A stretch of DNA of 64,000 nt, from contig JAIXSM010000018.1 in assembly GCA_027484655.1 (NCBI GenBank), forward strand, positions 82,363 to 146,362. The letters are read 5' to 3'. The DNA comes from Hyphomicrobiales bacterium (GTDB lineage Bacteria > Pseudomonadota > Alphaproteobacteria > Rhizobiales > Beijerinckiaceae). The position numbers were made by a program, and so were the translations under genes. Below are positions 1 to 9,221 of the stretch, piece after piece. The notes below the pieces were generated by a model. It was given only the letters and a program-made list of their open reading frames with translations. It ran no database searches and was not told the DNA's origin. Numbering within the stretch: position 1 is the first letter of the stretch; every line of letters starts with the position of its first letter.

Positions 1-1134
1 CGGGTTCCCCGCGCCCTGACGCCGCTGCTGTCGCCGATGACCGTTCAGTCGACCGAGATGGCGATCACCGAATACCGCCGCATGGCGGCCGACGGCGGCT
101 GGCGTGACGTGCCTTCGGCTCAGACGCTGCGCCTCGGCGTCCGCAGCCCCGCAGTCAGCGCGCTGCGCCAGCGGCTGATGTACACCGGCGACCTCGACGC
201 CGGGGCGGGCGCCTCGCAGATCTTCGATTCGTTCGTTGAAGCCGGCGTTCGCCGCTTCCAGACGCGGCACGGCCTCAACGCAACGGGCATCGTCGCCAAT
301 CAGACGTTCGCGGCCCTCAACGTGCCCGTGCAGGAGCGCTTGCGTCAGCTTGAACTCAACCTCGTCCGCCTGCGCGCCTTTTCCGGCAACCTTGGCCACC
401 GCCATGTGACGATGAACATCCCGGCGGCGGCGATTGAGACCGTCGAGGGCGGGCAGATTGTCACCCACCACACGGCGGGCGTCGGCAAGATCGACCGGCA
501 GTCGCCGGTGATGCAGGCCCGCGCGCTCGCGGTGAACTTCAATCCGTTCTGGACCGTGCCGGCGTCGATCATCCGCCGGGATCTGATCCCCAAGATGCAG
601 CAGGATCCGAACTACCTGACCGACAACCGGATCCGGATCTACACCCGGTCCGGTCAGGAGATCGCCCCCAGCGCTGTGAACTGGAATTCCATGGAGGCGA
701 CGAACTACATGTTCCGCCAGGATCCGGGCGGCGATGTGAACTCGCTCGGGTTCGTGCGCATCGACATCGCCAATCCCCATGGCGTCTACATGCACGACAC
801 GCCCGCCAAGGGCATCTTTGGCGATGATTACCGCTTCGTGTCGTCCGGCTGCGTGCGCGTCCAGAACGTGCGCGATTTCGTGAACTGGTTGCTGAAGGAC
901 AACGGCGGCTGGGATCGCGACCGCATCGACGAAGTGATTCGCAGCGGACAGCGCCTCGACGTGCGCCTCCAGCCTGCGGTGAATGTCTACTGGGTCTATG
1001 TCACCGCGTGGGCTGCGGACAATCTCGTCCAGTTCCGCGACGACATCTACCGTCGCGACGGGTTCAGCGCCGGGGCGGTGGCTGCTGCAAGCACCGGCGC
1101 GGCCGACGACGACCTGCTGCCGCCGCTGCGCTGA
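1..1134 (+). CDS. L,D-transpeptidase, YkuD/YcbB type (5' end outside window)
   Basis: Periplasmic enzyme of the family that makes 3-3 cross-links in peptidoglycan or attaches proteins to it. The frame is open to base 1, so the true start and any signal peptide lie upstream; the first internal ATG is at 37. Counting from that ATG, residues about 30-95 form a peptidoglycan-binding domain (VRRFQTRHGLNATG), and the YkuD catalytic domain follows. The catalytic set is visible: His in YMHDTP (about residue 253) and Cys in SSGCVRV (about 272). The arrangement with a long segment before the catalytic domain resembles the larger YcbB-like enzymes. The family is certain; the exact physiological reaction is inferred. 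Confidence 0.92.
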   Translation, partial: RVPRALTPLLSPMTVQSTEMAITEYRRMAADGGWRDVPSAQTLRLGVRSPAVSALRQRLMYTGDLDAGAGASQIFDSFVEAGVRRFQTRHGLNATGIVANQTFAALNVPVQERLRQLELNLVRLRAFSGNLGHRHVTMNIPAAAIETVEGGQIVTHHTAGVGKIDRQSPVMQARALAVNFNPFWTVPASIIRRDLIPKMQQDPNYLTDNRIRIYTRSGQEIAPSAVNWNSMEATNYMFRQDPGGDVNSLGFVRIDIANPHGVYMHDTPAKGIFGDDYRFVSSGCVRVQNVRDFVNWLLKDNGGWDRDRIDEVIRSGQRLDVRLQPAVNVYWVYVTAWAADNLVQFRDDIYRRDGFSAGAVAAASTGAADDDLLPPLR

Positions 1135-1282
1135 GGTGGGCGCTGCCCAGCGTTTTGGTCTATCTGCTCGGGGCCGGGTGCGCATGGCGCGCTCGGCCTC
1201 TTGCGTTGTGGCGCTCCCCGGCCGCTGGAGCGCGGCTCGTCTTTGCTCTAAACGGGTCTGACAGGCGGGGGCAGGCGACAAC

Positions 1283-2044
1283 GTGACTGCGGCGGAAGAG
1301 GGCGACGCGAAAGAGGAAGTCGGCTCGACCTGGCGCTGGTTCTGGCGCGGGTTCCTCCATGCAGCCCGGCTCCCCATGTTCGTCATGGCGCTCACGTTTC
1401 TCGGCATTGGTTCGCTCGCGCGGGAGGCTGGCGTGTCTCTGGGCGTGGCGCTGGCGTCCACGTTTCTCGTGTGGGCTGGTCCTGCGCAGGTGATCTTTTT
1501 CGGCGCGCTTGCCCAGGGGTTGGCGCTTCCAGCCATCGCTCTTTCGGTGTCCCTGTCCTCCGTGCGGCTGCTGCCCATGTGCGTGTCGCTTCTGCCGCTG
1601 CTGCGGCGGCCCGGGCAGGGCGCGGCGATGTCGCTCTACACCGCGCACCACATCGCCGTGACGGGATGGGTTGAATCGATCCGGCGCCTGCCCGGCATGC
1701 CGCAAAACGCTCGTCTGCCGTGGTTTCTCGGGCTGGTCCACGGCCTCTATTTCGCCGCGTCCATCGCCACGGTCGCCGGGTATGTGCTGTCGGGGACGGT
1801 GCCGCGCGAGATTGCGGCTGGGCTTCTGTTCGTCACGCCGATCTACTTCATCGCGGCCCTTGTGCGGAACTCGCGTGAGCCCATCGACTGGCTGGCGCTT
1901 GCGCTGGGCTTCGCGCTCACGCCGCTCCTGAAGCCGCTGATCGGCGCGGGGTTCGACCTGCTCGCGGTGGGGTTGATCGGCGGCACGGCGGCCTGGGTCG
2001 CGCAACGTTGGCTGAACAAGCGCAAGGCGGAGAACGGCCGATGA
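1283..2044 (+). CDS. azlC: AzlC-family branched-chain amino acid exporter, large subunit
   Basis: A 253-residue inner-membrane protein of the AzlC family, which with the small AzlD protein exports branched-chain amino acids or their analogues. About seven hydrophobic segments are visible, and the family-typical stretch FLVWAGPAQVIFF lies around residues 61-73. The start is GTG at 1283. The stop overlaps the start of the azlD gene by four bases (ATGA at 2041-2044), so the two are probably translationally coupled. The true substrate cannot be read from sequence. Confidence 0.9.
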   Translation: MTAAEEGDAKEEVGSTWRWFWRGFLHAARLPMFVMALTFLGIGSLAREAGVSLGVALASTFLVWAGPAQVIFFGALAQGLALPAIALSVSLSSVRLLPMCVSLLPLLRRPGQGAAMSLYTAHHIAVTGWVESIRRLPGMPQNARLPWFLGLVHGLYFAASIATVAGYVLSGTVPREIAAGLLFVTPIYFIAALVRNSREPIDWLALALGFALTPLLKPLIGAGFDLLAVGLIGGTAAWVAQRWLNKRKAENGR

Positions 2045-2397
2045 CGCAGCTCGACTGGTGGAGCGGCGGGCTGTGGCCCTACGCGGCGCTCATCTTGTTC
2101 GGGTTTTTGCCAAGCGAGTTCTGGCGCGCTCTTTCCGTCTTCGTCGGGCGGCGCGTGGACGAGGGGTCGCCGCTTCTGGAATGGGTGCGCGCGGTGTCCA
2201 CCGCGCTGCTCGCCGGCGTGGTCGCCAACATCCTGCTGACGCCGTCGGGCGCGCTGGCGACTGTGCCGCTGGCGGCGCGCCTCGCTGCAATGGCGATCGG
2301 ACTCGCCGCTTATTTCGCCCTGCGCAAGTCCGTCATTATGGCAGTGATCGCCGGTGAGGCGGCGATCATCGGTTTCGCGTGGTGGTTCGGGCCGTAA
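2041..2397 (+). CDS. azlD: AzlD-family small subunit of amino acid exporter
   Basis: A 118-residue protein with about four hydrophobic helices, typical of AzlD, the obligate small partner of AzlC. I chose the ATG at 2041 because it overlaps the azlC stop codon in the usual ATGA pattern; an earlier in-frame start at 2008 would lie inside azlC. The stop at 2395-2397 directly abuts the stop of the HIT gene on the opposite strand, so the pair ends with no spacer. Confidence 0.87.
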   Translation: MTQLDWWSGGLWPYAALILFGFLPSEFWRALSVFVGRRVDEGSPLLEWVRAVSTALLAGVVANILLTPSGALATVPLAARLAAMAIGLAAYFALRKSVIMAVIAGEAAIIGFAWWFGP

Positions 2398-2826
2398 TCA
2401 GAACGCGGCGCGGATCTTCGCCGCGTGCGCCTTCAGCACGTCCGGCTTCTCCACGGAATCAGCATGCCGGCGCAGGGCGACGCCCTCCCATCGGGGCAGC
2501 ACATGAAAGTGCAGGTGGAACACCGTTTGTCCGCCTGCGGCGCCCTCGAACTGGCGCACGCTCAGGCCTTCCGCGTCCATGCCCTTTTTCACGGCCGCCG
2601 CGACCAGTTGCACCCGGCCCATGAACGGCCCCCAGCCGTCGGCGGGAAAGTCGAGCAGCCCGCGCGAGGCGAGCTTCGGCACCACGAGGGTGTGGCCGGG
2701 CGATTGCGGCATGATGTCGAGGAAGGCGACGGCGACGTCGTCTTCAAAAACCTTGTGGGCCGGAAGCTCGCCACGCAGGATCTTCGCGAAGATGTTGTCG
2801 GGCTGATAGGGTTCTGAATTCAGCAT
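2398..2826 (-). CDS. HIT-family nucleotide-binding hydrolase
   Basis: A 142-residue histidine-triad protein, probably of the HinT branch, which hydrolyses nucleoside phosphoramidates and related nucleotide conjugates in the cytoplasm. The triad HLHFHVLP is near residues 105-112 and the N-terminal half has IFAKILRGELP, typical of HinT. The ATG at 2826 fits the family start; a longer frame reaches 2937 but the extra residues look non-coding. It is convergent with azlD with no spacer between stops. Confidence 0.93.
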   Translation of the reverse strand: MLNSEPYQPDNIFAKILRGELPAHKVFEDDVAVAFLDIMPQSPGHTLVVPKLASRGLLDFPADGWGPFMGRVQLVAAAVKKGMDAEGLSVRQFEGAAGGQTVFHLHFHVLPRWEGVALRRHADSVEKPDVLKAHAAKIRAAF

Positions 2827-3063
2827 AATCGGTCCTGTTCCACTGCGACTACAGTCCCAGCCGCGCGAGTTCGTCAAGCTGCGCTGCGCGCATGGCGGCG
2901 CGCGCCTGACGCAAAGCTCCGTTGGCGCTCGCGACATTCTGCTGCTAACAGACTGTTTTTATTGAGGATGGGTCGCTGGAGCCTTTGTCTTGGCCCACGC
3001 CTTGCCTTATGATTCCATGCGCCGGCTTTGGCGCAGATCAAGGTGAGGCACGGAGGTTGCGCG

Positions 3064-3333
3064 ATGGCGTCACGCGATTTCAGGCGAATGCTCTCAGGCT
3101 ACGGGCTCACAACCGCGAACATTCTCTACCGGTTGCCCGATCATCCCGCGATTTTGCAGAACTACATCTGGCAGGAGTACGACCTGCACCCGCATTACCC
3201 GGAGTTGCGCAAGTTTTTGGATTTCTGGACGCGCAAGCTCGACGGGGCGCTACACTCCGTCGTGGTCGCCCACGCGGGCCTCATCAAGCCTGCCGAGGTG
3301 CGCATGGTGGGTGACGAGTTCCGGTTGCATTAA
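3064..3333 (+). CDS. usg: Usg family protein
   Basis: An 89-residue protein matching the Usg family, a small conserved alphaproteobacterial protein of unknown biochemical role, first named for its position near tryptophan genes in other bacteria. Diagnostic stretches are GYGLTTANILYRLPDHP and LQNYIWQEYDLHP. The ATG at 3064 follows a GGAGG-like site (around 3053) and matches the family length, so an upstream in-frame start at 3028 is less likely. It is convergent with the acetyltransferase-like gene, three bases away. Confidence 0.85.
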   Translation: MASRDFRRMLSGYGLTTANILYRLPDHPAILQNYIWQEYDLHPHYPELRKFLDFWTRKLDGALHSVVVAHAGLIKPAEVRMVGDEFRLH

Positions 3334-3336
3334 GCG

Positions 3337-4560
3337 TTATTCGCTCTCCTCGCGCGCGGGATCGCGGCGAAACGGCAGGTGCTCGCCGTAAACCTCGATG
3401 GCTTCGGCGATGGCCGCACGCTCGTGCTCCAGAAACTGCGCCACGGCCCGGGCAAGCCTCGGGTCGGCGATGAAGTGCGAGGAGTAGGTGGTGACGGGCG
3501 CATAGCCGCGTGCGAGCTTGTGCTCGCCTTGCGCGCCCGCCTCGACCCGCGACAGGCCACGCTCGATGGCGAACTCGATGGCCTGATAGTAGCAAACCTC
3601 GAAGTGCAGGAACGGGTGCTGCTCAAGGGCGCCCCAGTTGCGCCCGTAGAGCGCATCGTCGCCGATGAAGTTGATGGCGCCCGCGATCCATCGTCCGGCG
3701 CGACGCGCCATCACGAGCAGGATGCGCTCGCTCATCGTCTCGCCCACATGGCTGAAGAACGCGCGCGTGAGATACGGACTGCCCCACTTGCGCGATCCCG
3801 TGTCCACGTAGAACTGGAAGAACGCGTCCCAGTGCTCTTCGGTGATCTCGCGGCCGGTGAGGCGCACGATCTCGATGTCGCTGGCCAGCGCGTCGCGGCG
3901 CTCGCGTTTCACCACCTTGCGCTTGCGCGAGGCGAGGTCGCCTAAAAACGCATCGAAGGTCTCGTAGCCACGATTGAAGAAGTGAAACTGCTTGCCCGTG
4001 CGCTCCAGAAACCCGGCGCGCTCAAGAGCCGCGCATTCCGCAGCGTGCGGAAACGTGACGTGAACCGAGGACGCGCCCGTGGTCTGCGCCAGCGCTTTGA
4101 GGCCGGCGATCAGAGTCTCTTGCGCCGCATCCGCTTGGGGGCCGGCTGCGACGAGCAGGCGGCGCCCCTGCGCCGGCGTGAAGGGCACGCTCACCTGCAG
4201 CTTGGGATAGTAGCGCCCGCCCGCGCGCTCGTAAGCGTCCGCCCACGAGTAGTCGAACACGTACTCGCCCATGGAATGCGATTTCATGTAGCAGGGCGCG
4301 CACGCGGCAAGCTCCCCGCTCGCGGTCTCGACCAGCACATGCATGGGCGCCCAGCCGGCGCGGGCCGTGGCGGAGCGGGAGGTCTCCAGCGCATTCAGGA
4401 AGGCATGGGACGTGAACGGATTGAACCGCTCCCGCTGGGGATCGTCCGTCGCCGCCTGCAATCCTGCCGGATTGGCGCAGGCGTCCCAGGCGGAGGCGGG
4501 GACGTCGGCGATGGCGCGCACGGTGCGTACGGTGAATGTAGGCGTGGGGGAGGATTCCAT
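3337..4560 (-). CDS. FemAB/GNAT-like protein (DUF482 family)
   Basis: A 407-residue protein of the DUF482 (PF04339) group, described as a FemAB-like or peptidoglycan biosynthesis/recognition protein with a GNAT fold. The recognisable blocks are NPFTSHAFLNALE near residue 45, the central HFFNRGYETFDAFL, and the C-terminal HKLARGYAPVTTYSSHFI. An ATG at 4560 is used; a GTG two codons upstream at 4566 is possible. It is the last gene of a minus-strand run (RidA-like, GDPD, two MFS genes), 72 bases after the preceding transporter. The acceptor substrate is unknown. Confidence 0.85.
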   Translation of the reverse strand: MESSPTPTFTVRTVRAIADVPASAWDACANPAGLQAATDDPQRERFNPFTSHAFLNALETSRSATARAGWAPMHVLVETASGELAACAPCYMKSHSMGEYVFDYSWADAYERAGGRYYPKLQVSVPFTPAQGRRLLVAAGPQADAAQETLIAGLKALAQTTGASSVHVTFPHAAECAALERAGFLERTGKQFHFFNRGYETFDAFLGDLASRKRKVVKRERRDALASDIEIVRLTGREITEEHWDAFFQFYVDTGSRKWGSPYLTRAFFSHVGETMSERILLVMARRAGRWIAGAINFIGDDALYGRNWGALEQHPFLHFEVCYYQAIEFAIERGLSRVEAGAQGEHKLARGYAPVTTYSSHFIADPRLARAVAQFLEHERAAIAEAIEVYGEHLPFRRDPAREESE

Positions 4561-4632
4561 GGGCACTCTGGAAGTCTAGCGCGGCGGGGCGCCGGGACAA
4601 GCTCGGTGATTGCTCGGTGACTGCGCGGCTCT

Positions 4633-5802
4633 TCAAAGCGCGCCGGACACCGGCTTCGGCAGGCGGCGGAATGCGATGGAGGCGGCGAGGCCCGTCGCGG
4701 CCATGGCGAGGCCGACGAGCGACACCGCGCCGCGCGCGCCCAGCAGGGCGATGGCGGCCGTCCACATCACGGGCCCCGCGGTCTGCCCCAGATAGAAGAA
4801 ACCGGCGTGCATGGCGTAGCAGGTGGAGCGCGCCTCGGGATCAATCTCGGCCACTTCCGCCTGCACCGAATTGTGGATCATGAAGAACCCAAGCCCGATG
4901 ACGCTGAAGAACGCCGCCTGCGCCATCCAGTGCAGTTCCAGCGCATAAGCCGCGAAGCCCGCGCAGCCGACGAAACCGCCCATGGCCATGAGGGCGGGGC
5001 GCGTGAACACACGCAAAAAGAGCGGCAGCATCATCGAGAACGCCAGCGCGCCCGCGGCCATTCCGCCGATCACTATGCCGGCTTCTTTCGTGCCGCCGTT
5101 CTCCTGCGCCTCAAGGATGGGCGCGACAAATGGCAGAAAGCCGAACGTGAATGCGCCTGTGGCGAACACCGTCGAGTAGCAGGCCCATGACCTGCGGTTA
5201 CGGAAGATGCGCGCATAAATGTCCGCGCCGGTGCGCAGGCTGAAACTGCCGCGGGCTTCGCGCGGGGGATCGCGCGGGAGAAACAGCCCGGCGGTGATCG
5301 CGGCGCTCAGCACCACGGCGAAGCAGATCCACAATACGCCGCGCCAGCCCACGTGAACCGCCAGCAAGCCGGCGAATACGGCTCCTGCAATCTGGCCGAT
5401 GATCGCGGAGGCGACGAAACGCGCGATGGCGACCTGCCGGCCTTGTTTGTACCGGTCGCCGATCATCGCCATGGCGACGGGCATGAGCCCCGCGCCGGCC
5501 ATGCCTGTGAGGGCGCGGGAGGCTGCAAGCATCTCGAAGCTTTGCGCCAGGGCGCTCGCCGCGAGGCTGCCTGCGGACACCCACAACGAGGCGCGCAGCA
5601 CCCTCGACTTGCCGAAGTGATCGCCGATGGGGCCGAGAATTGGCTGCGCCAAGGCGCACGGCAGCGCGGTCGCCGAGCCCAGCAGCACGACGGTCGAAAC
5701 CGGGATCATCAGGTCGCTGGCGATTTCGACGGTGAGCGGATCGAGGGTGCGGATCGCGATGGCGGCGGCGAATCCGCAGAGCAGGAATACGGCGAAGATC
5801 AC
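4633..5802 (-). CDS. MFS transporter, first of a tandem pair
   Basis: A 389-residue major facilitator with about 12 hydrophobic segments. The signature after helix 2 is LGPIGDHFGKSRVLR. The start chosen is GTG at 5802, because the product then begins at the same point as the neighbouring paralogue (shared LDPL/MDPL and QPILGPIGDH blocks) and has the same length; the frame continues upstream into the paralogue but those residues are not protein-like. The two genes clearly arose by duplication. Substrate unknown; the family includes drug and sugar efflux pumps. Confidence 0.85.
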   Translation of the reverse strand: MIFAVFLLCGFAAAIAIRTLDPLTVEIASDLMIPVSTVVLLGSATALPCALAQPILGPIGDHFGKSRVLRASLWVSAGSLAASALAQSFEMLAASRALTGMAGAGLMPVAMAMIGDRYKQGRQVAIARFVASAIIGQIAGAVFAGLLAVHVGWRGVLWICFAVVLSAAITAGLFLPRDPPREARGSFSLRTGADIYARIFRNRRSWACYSTVFATGAFTFGFLPFVAPILEAQENGGTKEAGIVIGGMAAGALAFSMMLPLFLRVFTRPALMAMGGFVGCAGFAAYALELHWMAQAAFFSVIGLGFFMIHNSVQAEVAEIDPEARSTCYAMHAGFFYLGQTAGPVMWTAAIALLGARGAVSLVGLAMAATGLAASIAFRRLPKPVSGAL

Positions 5803-5878
5803 GGGGGGTGTCCTGATTGCTGCACGCGACCATGCGCCCCCGCGCCAAGGCTGCGCAACCCGATTTCGCAAGCCCCCG

Positions 5879-7048
5879 TCAGAACGTGCGGCTCTCCACC
5901 CGGCGCAGGCGCGCGAACAGGTAGGCCATGAGCGGGCCAAGCCCGGCGAGAATGAGCGCGCAGGCGATGAGCGTGGGCCGCGCGCCCACCAGAGCAAGGC
6001 CAAGCCCGACGCAGATTGGTCCCAGCGCCTGCCCAAGGAAGAACGAAAACGAGTGCATGGAGAAGGCCGAGCCCCGGTTTTCCGCAGTCAACGTCGCCAC
6101 CTCGGTTTGCACGGAGTTGTGCAGCATGAGGTATCCGAGTCCGGTGACGCAGAAGAGCGCGGCTGTCGTGCGCCAGTCCGCATCGAACGCCAGCGCGAAC
6201 ACTCCCGCCGAGGCGAAGAGGCCGCCAAGAAACATCATCTGCCCGCGGCTCATCCAGCGCAGCAGAACGCCGAGCGATAAAGAATACGCGATCCCGCCCA
6301 CGCCCACGCCGGCGAGGATCAGTCCGGCTTCTGTTGCGCCGCCCGCGCTGCGCGTCTCCAGAAGCTCCGCCACGTAGGGCATGACGCCGTAGAGCGCGAC
6401 GCCCTCGATGAACACGGTGGAAAAGCACAGCACGGCGCGCGGCGACGCAAACACGCGTCTGTAGCCCGCAGCCGCGCTGGCGATACTGATGGGCGCAGCG
6501 GGCGCCGGCGGATCGGTGATGTCGAGGAAGAACGTCACGGCGATGGCGGCGGCGACGCCAATCACGAACGCGATGAGAAACACTGCGCGCCAGCTCACAA
6601 GATCCGCAAGGACGCCCGCCACGCTGGCGGCGAAGATCATGCCGAGGAGCCCCGCCGAGAGAAACCGGCCCATGGCGAGTTGTCGCCGCGCGGCGGGAAA
6701 ACGGTCGCTGATAATGGCCATGGTCACCGGCATGATGCCCGCGCCCGCGAAGCCGCCGAAGAAACGCGCGGCGAACAGCACCCATATGGACGGGCTGACC
6801 ACGACGACCGCGAGGCAGGCCGCCTGCAGCCACATGCAGATGCGCAAGAGCCGCGCCTTGCCGTAATGGTCGCCGATGGGGCCGAGGATCGGCTGGCTCA
6901 GGGCGTAGGGCAGGGCGTAAAACGAGATTGCCATGGCGGCTGTCGTCACCGGCGTTCCGAAGTCGCGGGCGAGCGAGGTGACGAGCGGGTCCATGGCCCG
7001 GTTGGCGATGGCGGCGGCGAGACCGCCGGTCATGAGGGCGCCGAGCAT
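5879..7048 (-). CDS. MFS transporter, second of a tandem pair
   Basis: A 389-residue major facilitator paralogous to the next gene downstream. It carries LGPIGDHYGKARLLR after helix 2 and GMIFAASVAGVLADLVSWRA in the middle. The ATG at 7048 overlaps the stop of the GDPD gene as TGATG, which decides the start over longer options at 7087 and 7129. Seventy-six bases separate it from its paralogue. Co-transcription with a glycerophosphodiester phosphodiesterase is suggested by the overlap, but no functional link can be proven. Confidence 0.87.
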   Translation of the reverse strand: MLGALMTGGLAAAIANRAMDPLVTSLARDFGTPVTTAAMAISFYALPYALSQPILGPIGDHYGKARLLRICMWLQAACLAVVVVSPSIWVLFAARFFGGFAGAGIMPVTMAIISDRFPAARRQLAMGRFLSAGLLGMIFAASVAGVLADLVSWRAVFLIAFVIGVAAAIAVTFFLDITDPPAPAAPISIASAAAGYRRVFASPRAVLCFSTVFIEGVALYGVMPYVAELLETRSAGGATEAGLILAGVGVGGIAYSLSLGVLLRWMSRGQMMFLGGLFASAGVFALAFDADWRTTAALFCVTGLGYLMLHNSVQTEVATLTAENRGSAFSMHSFSFFLGQALGPICVGLGLALVGARPTLIACALILAGLGPLMAYLFARLRRVESRTF

Positions 7049-7785
7049 CAGCGCGCCGCGCCCTCGAAAATCGCCTGATCGGCCCATGCGCCGGCGCGCG
7101 CCCACTGGCCGGGCGTGCGCACGGTCCATGTCATCACGGGAACGCCCAGGGCTTCGCGCGCAAGCAGGAGGCCTGCGTGGGGCAGGTCATCGACCCGCCA
7201 CGACAGGAAATCGGGTCGTGTGCGGCGCCAGTGGGCGAGGCTTGCGAGTTCGGACTTTTGCTCAGGCGTGAGCCCGCTCCACTCGGGCTCGTCGTAGTCC
7301 GCCTGCGCCACGATGCCCAGCGGCGCGCCGCAGCCCCGCGTGCGCAGGTGCGCGATCACGTCCGGGTCGAAGCTTTTCAGCGCCACGCGCGCAAATCCTT
7401 CCGCCAGTTGCGCCGCGCGGTCGGCGGCGCGCATATCGCCGTCGAAAGCGCTCTTGATTTCGACGATCAGCGGCGTTGCGTCGCCCGTCTCGCTCAGGAC
7501 GTCCGCCAATGTTGGAACGGACGAGCCGTCGGCCAGGCGCAAGGCGCGCGCGTTGGCAGCGTCCAGATCGCCGAAGCGGCCGGGCTGACCGGTGAGCCGT
7601 TGCAGATCATCGTCATGGAAGACGAACGCCTCGCCGTCGCGCGAGGCGCGCACGTCACACTCGATGGCGAAGCCCGCCGCGATGGCGGCGCGGACGGCGG
7701 CGAATGAGTTCTCCACCACGCCGGCGCGCACATCGTGCAGGCCGCGATGGGCGATCGGGCGCGCGACCACCCAGTCGCAACTCAC
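7048..7785 (-). CDS. Glycerophosphodiester phosphodiesterase family protein
   Basis: A 245-residue cytoplasmic GDPD-type TIM barrel, expected to cleave glycerophosphodiesters to glycerol 3-phosphate and an alcohol. Catalytic elements are visible: AHRGLHD near residue 12, ECDVRASRDG near 42, and FHDDDLQRLTG near 55, plus EIKSA in the middle. No signal peptide is seen, so it is the UgpQ-like cytoplasmic type. The GTG start at 7785 overlaps the RidA-like stop by four bases (GTGA), and its own stop overlaps the MFS start, so all three are probably translationally coupled. Confidence 0.92.
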   Translation of the reverse strand: MSCDWVVARPIAHRGLHDVRAGVVENSFAAVRAAIAAGFAIECDVRASRDGEAFVFHDDDLQRLTGQPGRFGDLDAANARALRLADGSSVPTLADVLSETGDATPLIVEIKSAFDGDMRAADRAAQLAEGFARVALKSFDPDVIAHLRTRGCGAPLGIVAQADYDEPEWSGLTPEQKSELASLAHWRRTRPDFLSWRVDDLPHAGLLLAREALGVPVMTWTVRTPGQWARAGAWADQAIFEGAAR

Positions 7786-8258
7786 GGCGCGATCTCGAAC
7801 ATCGATTCGATTTCAACCGCGGCGTCGAGCGGAAGTTCAGCGGCCCCGACTGCGTAGCGAGCGTGGCGCCCCTTTGTTTCGCCGAGCGCGGCCACCATCA
7901 AATCCGAGGCGCCGTTCGCAACAGCCGCGATGGCGTGGAACTTTGGTCCGGTGTTCACATAAACCCCCAGACGCACGCATCGCTCGATTCGCGAGAGCTT
8001 TCCAAGCGCCGCCTTCGCTTGCGCGAGAATGTTGATGGCGCACAGCCGTGCGGCGGTCTGGCCAGCCTCGTTGAAGATGTCGACCCCGAGCTTGCCCTTG
8101 TGCTCTGGCGCGAGCTGCCCATCCGGGCCGAATGGAAGCTGCCCGGAGATGACCAGTAGGTTGCCGGTAATAACCCACGGAACATAGTTCGCGACAGGCG
8201 CGGCCGGAGAGGGCAGGATGATTCCAAGTTCTTTCAGTCGGGCTTCGGTGGTGGGCAT
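7782..8258 (-). CDS. RidA/YjgF/UK114-family protein
   Basis: A 158-residue member of the RidA superfamily. RidA proper deaminates reactive enamine/imine intermediates of amino-acid metabolism, but this is one of the longer relatives (about 150 residues, with LKELGIILP at the start) whose function is less certain. Family blocks are VISGQLPF, AARLCAINILAQAKAALG and PLDAAVEIES. The conserved arginine of true RidA, usually in a C-x-R-x-x-x motif, is not obvious here. The ATG at 8258 follows AGAGGA. It heads the minus-strand operon reaching to 3337. Confidence 0.85.
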   Translation of the reverse strand: MPTTEARLKELGIILPSPAAPVANYVPWVITGNLLVISGQLPFGPDGQLAPEHKGKLGVDIFNEAGQTAARLCAINILAQAKAALGKLSRIERCVRLGVYVNTGPKFHAIAAVANGASDLMVAALGETKGRHARYAVGAAELPLDAAVEIESMFEIAP

Positions 8259-8368
8259 CCTGGCTTCCTCTTGTCTGCGCTGGACGATGGGCCTTGCCTC
8301 TCAATCGTCAAACCATAATTTCGGCGCAACAGGCGGGCAATGCGCTGGCGTCGCCGCGGAGAAACAGA

Positions 8369-9220
8369 ATGTCATTCCGGACAAAGCACTTTATCTCGCT
8401 GGCCGCGTGGGCCGCGCTTGGCTTCTCCCTCACGGGGGCCTCTGCGCAGCAGGGCGCCGGCGCCGCCGCCGCGCCGCCGCTGGCCCCCCACCGCGCGGTC
8501 TATGACCTGAGCCTTATGAAAGGCGGAACCGGGCGCGGTCCTGTGGCTGCAAGCGGTCGCATCGTTTACGATTTCAGCGGCTCGTCCTGCGAGGGATACA
8601 CCGTCGCGTTTCGTCAGTTCACGGAAATGACCCCAGCGGACGGCGAACCCAGCATCTCGGATATGCGGTCGACCACCTTCGAAAGCCCGGACCGCAAGAC
8701 CATGCGCTTCCGTGTTGAGCACATGGAGGAGGGGCGCGTCACCAAGCGGGTCGATGGTTCTGCGATCCGATCAGGCGACGGCGCGCTGTCGCTGCAACTG
8801 CGTCAGCCGGCGCCCATGCAGGCGGACATCGATCATGACGTGGTGTTCCCCACGGACATGACGCTGCGCACCCTTGACGCCGCGCGCGCGGGACAGACGA
8901 TCCTGCCGCTGAAGGTTTTTGACGGCTCGGACACCGGCGACAAGATCTACCACACCATGAGCATCATCGGCCGCCCGTCCACGGCGCCGCTTGCGGATGC
9001 GAGCAAGGATGTTCCTTCCATGAAGGACATGCGCCGCTGGAGCGTTCGCGTCAGTTACTTCGATATCGACAAGCTGGACGCGCCGCCGGTCTACATCCTG
9101 TCGTTCCAGATGTGGGACAACGGCATATCAAGCGATCTTGTCATTGATTATGGCGATTTCCAGCTCAAGGGCTCCATGTCGAAGCTTGAGATGCTGCCTG
9201 TGAACGCCTGCCGGAACTGA
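8369..9220 (+). CDS. eipB: EipB cell-envelope integrity protein (DUF1849)
   Basis: A 283-residue periplasmic protein of the EipB/DUF1849 family, required for envelope integrity and stress resistance in Brucella. A Sec signal peptide spans about residues 1-27, ending near GASAQQ. The first family block is HRAVYDLSL followed by GRIVYDFSGSSCEGY. Two cysteines, near residues 74 and 281, match the disulfide positions described for Brucella EipB. The ATG at 8369 has GGAG upstream and gives a proper signal peptide; the frame extends to 8294 without one. It is convergent with dinB, one base apart. Confidence 0.9.
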   Translation: MSFRTKHFISLAAWAALGFSLTGASAQQGAGAAAAPPLAPHRAVYDLSLMKGGTGRGPVAASGRIVYDFSGSSCEGYTVAFRQFTEMTPADGEPSISDMRSTTFESPDRKTMRFRVEHMEEGRVTKRVDGSAIRSGDGALSLQLRQPAPMQADIDHDVVFPTDMTLRTLDAARAGQTILPLKVFDGSDTGDKIYHTMSIIGRPSTAPLADASKDVPSMKDMRRWSVRVSYFDIDKLDAPPVYILSFQMWDNGISSDLVIDYGDFQLKGSMSKLEMLPVNACRN

Positions 9221-9221
9221 G

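Noticed and set aside
1160..2005. Minus-strand 281-codon frame opposite azlC.
   Set aside because: Arg/His-rich mirror frame; azlC and azlD are well supported on the plus strand.
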